Assembly: GCA_964576475.1 (NCBI GenBank)
Contig: CAZNVG010000037.1
Location: 1-10,527 of the forward strand
Source of the DNA: CAZNVG01 sp964576475
GTDB taxonomy: Bacteria > Patescibacteriota > Saccharimonadia > Saccharimonadales > CAZNVG01
Reading direction: 5' to 3'
Length of the DNA stretch: 10,527 nt
Part shown: in pieces, positions 6,888-10,527 of the stretch
Position numbering within the stretch: the first letter of the stretch is position 1
Layout of the letters: each line of letters opens with the position of its first letter
Program-made: the position numbers and the translations under genes
The notes under the pieces: generated by a model
Told to the model about the DNA's origin: nothing
The model's input: the letters and a program-made list of their open reading frames with translations, nothing else
Database searches by the model: none

Positions 6888-8171
6888 TTGAAACACTCTG
6901 TTGAAGAAATTCAGCTTAGCAATGGTATTCGAGGCTTATTGATAGACGTTCCTAGCGCAAGTGTGATGAACTTTGATATAGAAATGCGTGCGGGTCACTA
7001 TCTCGTGCCGAAAAAGAAGTGGGAAACTCCTCACATAATGGAGCACATGGTATTTGGTGCTAACAAAGCGTTCCCGTCGTCACGCACCTTCTGCGCTGAT
7101 TTCGAAAAAAACGGCGCCTATAATAATGCCTCTACAGATGTCATTTCGCTACATTATCTCGCTGAGTGTGCAGATTTCGAGTGGGAGCGAATCATGAAAA
7201 TGCTTTTATTGTCAGTCAGTCAGCCGTTATTTTTGGAAAGCGAATTTAAGTCAGAGTACAGTAATGTGCGAGAAGAAATGATTGGTCGTTCGAACAATAA
7301 TTACCGTTACCTATTTCAGAAAATGGCGATGAGTACTGGCTATATCAGCATGACTGATAAAGAGCGAGTGAAATTGATGGGAAACGTGAACATCGATGAT
7401 ATACGAAATCACTTCTTGAGAACACACAGCACCGATAATCTTCGTTTTATAATTTGCGGAAATCTCGCTCGTCGCAAAGGGAAGATAATCAAACACCTTG
7501 AAGCAATCAAGCTACCTCGTGGTCAACGGTTTGCGTATCCTAAGCAGCACCTCAAGTCACTTAAGGACGTGCTTTATGTACGGCGCACGAATGTAAAGAA
7601 CGTCTATTTTAGTTTGGATACATTTATAAACGAAGAGATTAGCAGAGAACAAGAACGTGCACTTAGTCTACTCGATGTGATATTGGGCGAGCGTGAGGAT
7701 TCTCTGTTGTACGGGCAGGCACGTGAAGAAGGGCTTATTTATCACGTTGATGTATCTCACTTAACTGGCCTGGACAATGTTAACTGGGGTGTCAGCGGGC
7801 AGGTAAGCGTAGATAATGCGAAGGATATGTTTGCACTCATAGAGCGTCAGATATCAAAAGTTTGTGAGGGCGACATCACATCGCAGAACGTCAATTCGGC
7901 ACGAGACTACTATATAGGCGCATTACAAATGAGTGTTCAAAAAATAAGTCGTCTGAGCGCATTGTATGCTAGACGCTATTTTCTCGACGAGCAGATACGC
8001 AACTTCAATGATGTGGCTGATGAGCTTCAGGGGATTGATAAGGATGATATTGTAGCCGTTGCGAATAGACTCTTTGCCAGTAGAATTTGGGCTCTTGGTG
8101 TTCTAGGCAGTAGTGGTGTTGCGCATGCACGAAGTTTACGAGAAATTGTCGCTCCATTGTGGGATAATTAA
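6888..8171 (+). CDS. M16 family zinc metallopeptidase (pitrilysin/insulinase clan)
   Basis: This 427-residue protein is one M16 unit (two related halves) that should hydrolyse peptides. The inverted zinc motif HIMEH is at residues 49-53, giving zinc ligands His49 and His53 and catalytic base Glu52. The third ligand is Glu130 in VREEM, 77 residues after His53 as in pitrilysin, and Glu123 occupies the position of the second conserved pitrilysin glutamate. The C-terminal half carries the usual ALSLLDVILGEREDSLLYGQ and REEGLIYHV segments (about 255-290). There is no signal peptide or membrane segment, so it appears cytoplasmic. The length fits M16B enzymes, which work as homodimers or with an inactive partner. 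No second M16 gene lies in the window. It starts with TTG behind AAGGA, ten bases after the secA stop. The substrate is unknown. Confidence 0.9.
   Translation: MKHSVEEIQLSNGIRGLLIDVPSASVMNFDIEMRAGHYLVPKKKWETPHIMEHMVFGANKAFPSSRTFCADFEKNGAYNNASTDVISLHYLAECADFEWERIMKMLLLSVSQPLFLESEFKSEYSNVREEMIGRSNNNYRYLFQKMAMSTGYISMTDKERVKLMGNVNIDDIRNHFLRTHSTDNLRFIICGNLARRKGKIIKHLEAIKLPRGQRFAYPKQHLKSLKDVLYVRRTNVKNVYFSLDTFINEEISREQERALSLLDVILGEREDSLLYGQAREEGLIYHVDVSHLTGLDNVNWGVSGQVSVDNAKDMFALIERQISKVCEGDITSQNVNSARDYYIGALQMSVQKISRLSALYARRYFLDEQIRNFNDVADELQGIDKDDIVAVANRLFASRIWALGVLGSSGVAHARSLREIVAPLWDN
8160..8168 (+). promoter_or_regulatory. Candidate extended -10 inside the M16 3' end, for murD2-murL
   Basis: TGG followed by GATAAT (8163-8168) has the same TGG-plus-hexamer layout as the promoter before the ABC gene. 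It ends six bases before the murD2 ATG at 8175. No Shine-Dalgarno precedes that ATG, which would suit a leaderless transcript. The alternative is that murD2 is translated by reinitiation after the M16 stop three bases upstream. No -35 box is evident. Confidence 0.35.
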
Positions 8172-8174
8172 TTC

Positions 8175-9473
8175 ATGCGAATTGCACTAGCAGGATATGG
8201 TGTTGAAGGTCGATCATCTTTGCGTTACTTTGAGGCGCTCGGTCATGAGGTAAGTGTTTATGATAATAATCCCATCTCAGACCCACCAAAAAACGTAAAT
8301 GTTACGGTTGGCTCCGATGCGTTATCACAGATTAATGACGTTGATATGATCGTAAGATCGCCGAGTGTGAGTCCGCAGAGTCTGCCGGTCGGTATCAAGA
8401 TATGGAGCGCAACAAATGAATTCTTCGAACATTGTCCTGCTCAAATAATTGGCGTAACGGGAACTAAAGGTAAGGGAACCACCTGTACGCTTATTGCTGA
8501 GATGTTGCGAGCTGCCGGCAAAACTGTACATCTTGTGGGTAATATCGGCGTACCTGCGTTAGATGTATTATCGGAAATCAACAAAGAAGACATCATTGTA
8601 TTTGAACTATCAAGCTTTCAGCTTTGGGATGTGCAATTTAGTCCTCATATTGCAGTAGTCCTCATGATTGAACCAGACCATCAAGACATTCATGTAGACA
8701 TGGATGAGTATATAGAAGCAAAAGGACACATTGCGCTCTATCAAGGACGTAAAGATACTGTGATATACCATCCGACCAATATCTTCAGTGAAAGGATAGC
8801 TGGTTATTCAGTTGGCAAAAGAATCAAATACCTTGATAGTTCAGGAGCTTTTCTATCCGGGGTCGATAAGGAAGAGAAGATTGTTGTTGATGGCAAGGAT
8901 GTGTGTCGTGTGTCTGAGATTGCCATGCTCGGCAGGCATAACATCGAAAATGCTTGTGCTGCAATTACGGCTGCGAGAACGTATAGCGCTGACTACGAAG
9001 CCTTTGCTAACGTGCTTAGGACATTCAAGGGCCTCGAACATCACCTGGAAGAGGTCGGGACTATCGACGGCGTGGTCTACTATAACGACAGCTTTTCTGC
9101 AGCACCGATGGCCGCAGTAGCTGCAACAAAGGCAGTACCGAACCCGAAGATAATGATATATGGAGGGTTTGATAAAAAAGCAGACATGGCATCTATTGCA
9201 GAGGTTGCAGCAACTGAAAACATTAAACACGCGATTCTTATAGGACAAACCAAAGAGTCAATTGCGCAGAACATGCAAAGTCGCGGTTTTAGCGATTTTA
9301 CTATTAGTAACGCTTCAACTATGAAAGATATTCTCACAGAGGCTCGTGCACATGCAGAATCGGGGGATGCGATTGTCCTGAGCCCCGGCTGTGCAAGCTT
9401 TGATATGTTTGCAAATTACAAACAGCGAGGCGAGCAGTTCAGGGAGGCAGTAGGAGCACTTCATGACCAGTAA
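8175..9473 (+). CDS. murD2: MurD-family UDP-MurNAc-L-Ala--glutamate ligase, probably MurD2 type (L-Glu)
   Basis: This 432-residue Mur ligase adds glutamate to UDP-MurNAc-L-alanine in cytoplasmic peptidoglycan precursor synthesis. An N-terminal nucleotide-sugar domain (IALAGYGVEGRSSL) is followed by the ATP loop TGTKGKGTT (95-103), GNIGVPALD (122-130), ELSSFQLW (144-151), Lys183 at the carbamylated-lysine position (EAKGHIALY), GRHNIENA (253-260) and the C-terminal SPGCASFDMF...RGEQF (403-422). It is of normal MurD length and more like MurD than MurC, E or F. Where E. coli MurD has NDSKAT, with Lys319 and Thr321 near D-Glu, this protein has NDSFSA (304-309): Phe and Ala at those positions. Lysines remain in GGFDKKAD (330-337). 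With the MurL-like gene overlapping its 3' end, MurD2 activity using L-glutamate is the best reading. Classical D-Glu MurD is the alternative. No Shine-Dalgarno is visible. Confidence 0.88.
   Translation: MRIALAGYGVEGRSSLRYFEALGHEVSVYDNNPISDPPKNVNVTVGSDALSQINDVDMIVRSPSVSPQSLPVGIKIWSATNEFFEHCPAQIIGVTGTKGKGTTCTLIAEMLRAAGKTVHLVGNIGVPALDVLSEINKEDIIVFELSSFQLWDVQFSPHIAVVLMIEPDHQDIHVDMDEYIEAKGHIALYQGRKDTVIYHPTNIFSERIAGYSVGKRIKYLDSSGAFLSGVDKEEKIVVDGKDVCRVSEIAMLGRHNIENACAAITAARTYSADYEAFANVLRTFKGLEHHLEEVGTIDGVVYYNDSFSAAPMAAVAATKAVPNPKIMIYGGFDKKADMASIAEVAATENIKHAILIGQTKESIAQNMQSRGFSDFTISNASTMKDILTEARAHAESGDAIVLSPGCASFDMFANYKQRGEQFREAVGALHDQ
9452..9456 (+). promoter_or_regulatory. Ribosome-binding site for the murL-like gene
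   Basis: AGGAG lies within the last codons of murD2, six bases before the ATG at 9463. Together with the 11-base overlap of the two reading frames, it supports that start and coupled translation of the ligase and epimerase. Confidence 0.65.
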
Positions 9474-10527
9474 CGATGTGTCTAAGTATAAAGTTTTCAA
9501 GTTTGTTTCATGGAATTTTGACTCAACATCTCATGAGCTTATATTTCGGTATGCATTTGACGATAGTTTGTTCTTCAGCGAAACCGTCACTTTTCCTGGC
9601 GCGTCGATTGATTTAGAAAAAAATAGTGTGCTTAGAGAGGCGTGCATACTAAGTTTTATTCTATCGGGGATTTCATACTATAAGTTATTTCCTGGCGCGT
9701 CGATTGATTTAGGTGACATAGAGCTACATGAGTTTCAGGCAAGGTTTTTCAATATAACGTATTTACACGGACTGAGTCAGTTCTTGTTTGAGAACAAATT
9801 ATCTACAGATGTGATTCCGACTTTTCCGAGTAAGAATAGTGCAGAGAAACTTGTAGAGAAGTCCGACGGTGATGGAGTGCTGTTATTGCAGAGCGGTGGG
9901 AAGGATTCCTTGCTACTCGCCTCTATTTTGCAGGATAAGGATATTACTTTCACGCCTTGGTATGTATCTACAGCAGATACACACCCCGAAGTTATTGATA
10001 ATTTCTCGACGAGCGCTCGAATTGTTCGACGTAAAATAGATCATGAAAACCTAAGAATAGGACAGCAAGAAGGTGGACGTAATGGGCACGTACCAGTCAC
10101 TTATATAGTGATGAGCTATGCGCTCATAGATGCAATCTTACTCGGTAAGCGCTCGGTGCTGACTTCAATAGGCTGGGAAGGTGATGAGCCTCATGAATTT
10201 ATAGGCCAGCTTGCTGTAAATCATCAGTGGTCAAAAACCTGGGAGGCGGAGCAACTGTTTGTAGAGTATGTACAATCTGCTGTGTCGAAAGATATGCAAA
10301 TTGGGTCTCCACTACGTTCGTACTCCGAACTTCTGATAGCGGAACAGTTTGTTGAAAAAGCATGGAGATACGCACGGAGCTTCTCGTCATGCAACAGAGC
10401 GAACTATATGCAAGGTCATGACAATAAAAAACTGACGTGGTGTGGTGAATGTCCGAAATGTGCCAATAGCTATCTGTTATTTGCTCCTTTTGTGGATCCA
10501 CAGGAACTTCAGGAAATCTTTGGAGGC
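9463..10527 (+). CDS. murL: MurL-like UDP-MurNAc-L-Ala-L-Glu epimerase (3' end beyond window)
   Basis: The frame is open to the window edge: 355 residues without a stop, beginning MTSNDVSKYKVFKFVSW. It overlaps murD2 by 11 bases, with AGGAG six bases before the ATG. MurL converts the terminal L-Glu of UDP-MurNAc-L-Ala-L-Glu to D-Glu in an ATP- and magnesium-dependent reaction. Features I associate with that family are SGISYYK (about 68-74), LHGLSQF, a PP-loop SGGKDS (144-149) in VLLLQSGGKDSLLLAS, NGHVPVT (207-213), VNHQWSK (252-258), and CGECPKC (327-333) followed by LLFAPF. Cys310 with Cys327, Cys330 and Cys333 resembles the zinc site of QueC-type PP-loop enzymes. The N-terminal 120 residues lack QueC features. 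The recognition comes from memory of the family, not an alignment. A perfect 25-bp direct repeat lies inside the gene. Confidence 0.8.
   Translation, partial: MTSNDVSKYKVFKFVSWNFDSTSHELIFRYAFDDSLFFSETVTFPGASIDLEKNSVLREACILSFILSGISYYKLFPGASIDLGDIELHEFQARFFNITYLHGLSQFLFENKLSTDVIPTFPSKNSAEKLVEKSDGDGVLLLQSGGKDSLLLASILQDKDITFTPWYVSTADTHPEVIDNFSTSARIVRRKIDHENLRIGQQEGGRNGHVPVTYIVMSYALIDAILLGKRSVLTSIGWEGDEPHEFIGQLAVNHQWSKTWEAEQLFVEYVQSAVSKDMQIGSPLRSYSELLIAEQFVEKAWRYARSFSSCNRANYMQGHDNKKLTWCGECPKCANSYLLFAPFVDPQELQEIFGG
9592..9616 (+). repeat. 25-bp perfect direct repeat within murL, copy 1
   Basis: The 25 bases from TTTCCTGGCGCG to GATTTAG recur exactly at 9688-9712, 96 bases (32 codons) downstream and in the same reading frame. 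Both copies encode FPGASIDL (residues 44-51 here). Flanking bases differ on both sides. Identity that extends through every synonymous position suggests recent copying rather than protein-level conservation. Confidence 0.95.
9688..9712 (+). repeat. 25-bp perfect direct repeat within murL, copy 2
   Basis: Second copy of the repeat, encoding FPGASIDL at residues 76-83, directly after the GISYYKL segment. The intervening 71 bases are not repeated, so this is a copy of one short segment to a second site and not a tandem array. Confidence 0.95.

Noticed and set aside
10199..10501. A 100-codon open frame on the - strand near the right edge
   Set aside because: The + strand frame here encodes conserved MurL-like motifs (VNHQWSK, CGECPKC), so the antisense frame is a shadow.
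9463..10527. Annotation of the last gene as QueC (7-cyano-7-deazaguanine synthase)
   Set aside because: SGGKDS and the CxxC pattern are shared, but the long N-terminal domain with GISYYK, the NGHVPVT and VNHQWSK motifs, and overlap with a MurD-type ligase fit MurL better.

Overview
This window looks like chromosomal housekeeping DNA from a reduced-genome bacterium, most likely a member of the Candidate Phyla Radiation (Patescibacteria) such as Saccharibacteria (TM7). The assignment is an inference. It rests on tight packing with every gene on the + strand, a SecA with an acidic insertion and no zinc tail, divergent LysRS and SerRS signature motifs, and probable leaderless promoters just upstream of start codons. 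TGA is used as a stop codon (ABC ATPase gene, serS), so this is not a lineage that recodes TGA as glycine, such as Gracilibacteria.

Layout from left to right: the 3' end of lysS (lysyl-tRNA synthetase), cut by the window edge; an ABC ATPase and a MacB/FtsX-type permease whose genes overlap by 4 bases; serS overlapping a short ribosome hibernation factor gene (hpf/raiA) by 4 bases; secA after a 73-base leader; an M16 zinc peptidase with a TTG start; a MurD-family ligase; and a MurL-like gene that overlaps the ligase gene by 11 bases and runs off the right edge. The MurL-like frame is open from 9463 to the last base (355 codons without a stop) and I translated it by hand. No gap between genes exceeds about 75 bases. 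I found no tRNA, rRNA, CRISPR array, insertion sequence or convincing intrinsic terminator.

The most notable content is the last gene pair. The ligase has lost MurD residues that normally contact D-glutamate, and it is translationally coupled to a protein resembling MurL, the ATP-dependent epimerase that converts the terminal L-Glu of UDP-MurNAc-L-Ala-L-Glu to D-Glu. Together they would form the alternative MurD2/MurL route for putting D-glutamate into peptidoglycan, in place of glutamate racemase (MurI) plus classical MurD. The MurL-like protein carries a PP-loop SGGKDS motif and a QueC-like cysteine cluster. Its gene also contains a perfect 25-bp in-frame direct repeat, which suggests a recent copying event or a sequence artefact.

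The other genes cover tRNA charging (lysS, serS), ribosome protection (hpf), protein export (secA), envelope transport (ABC pair) and proteolysis (M16).
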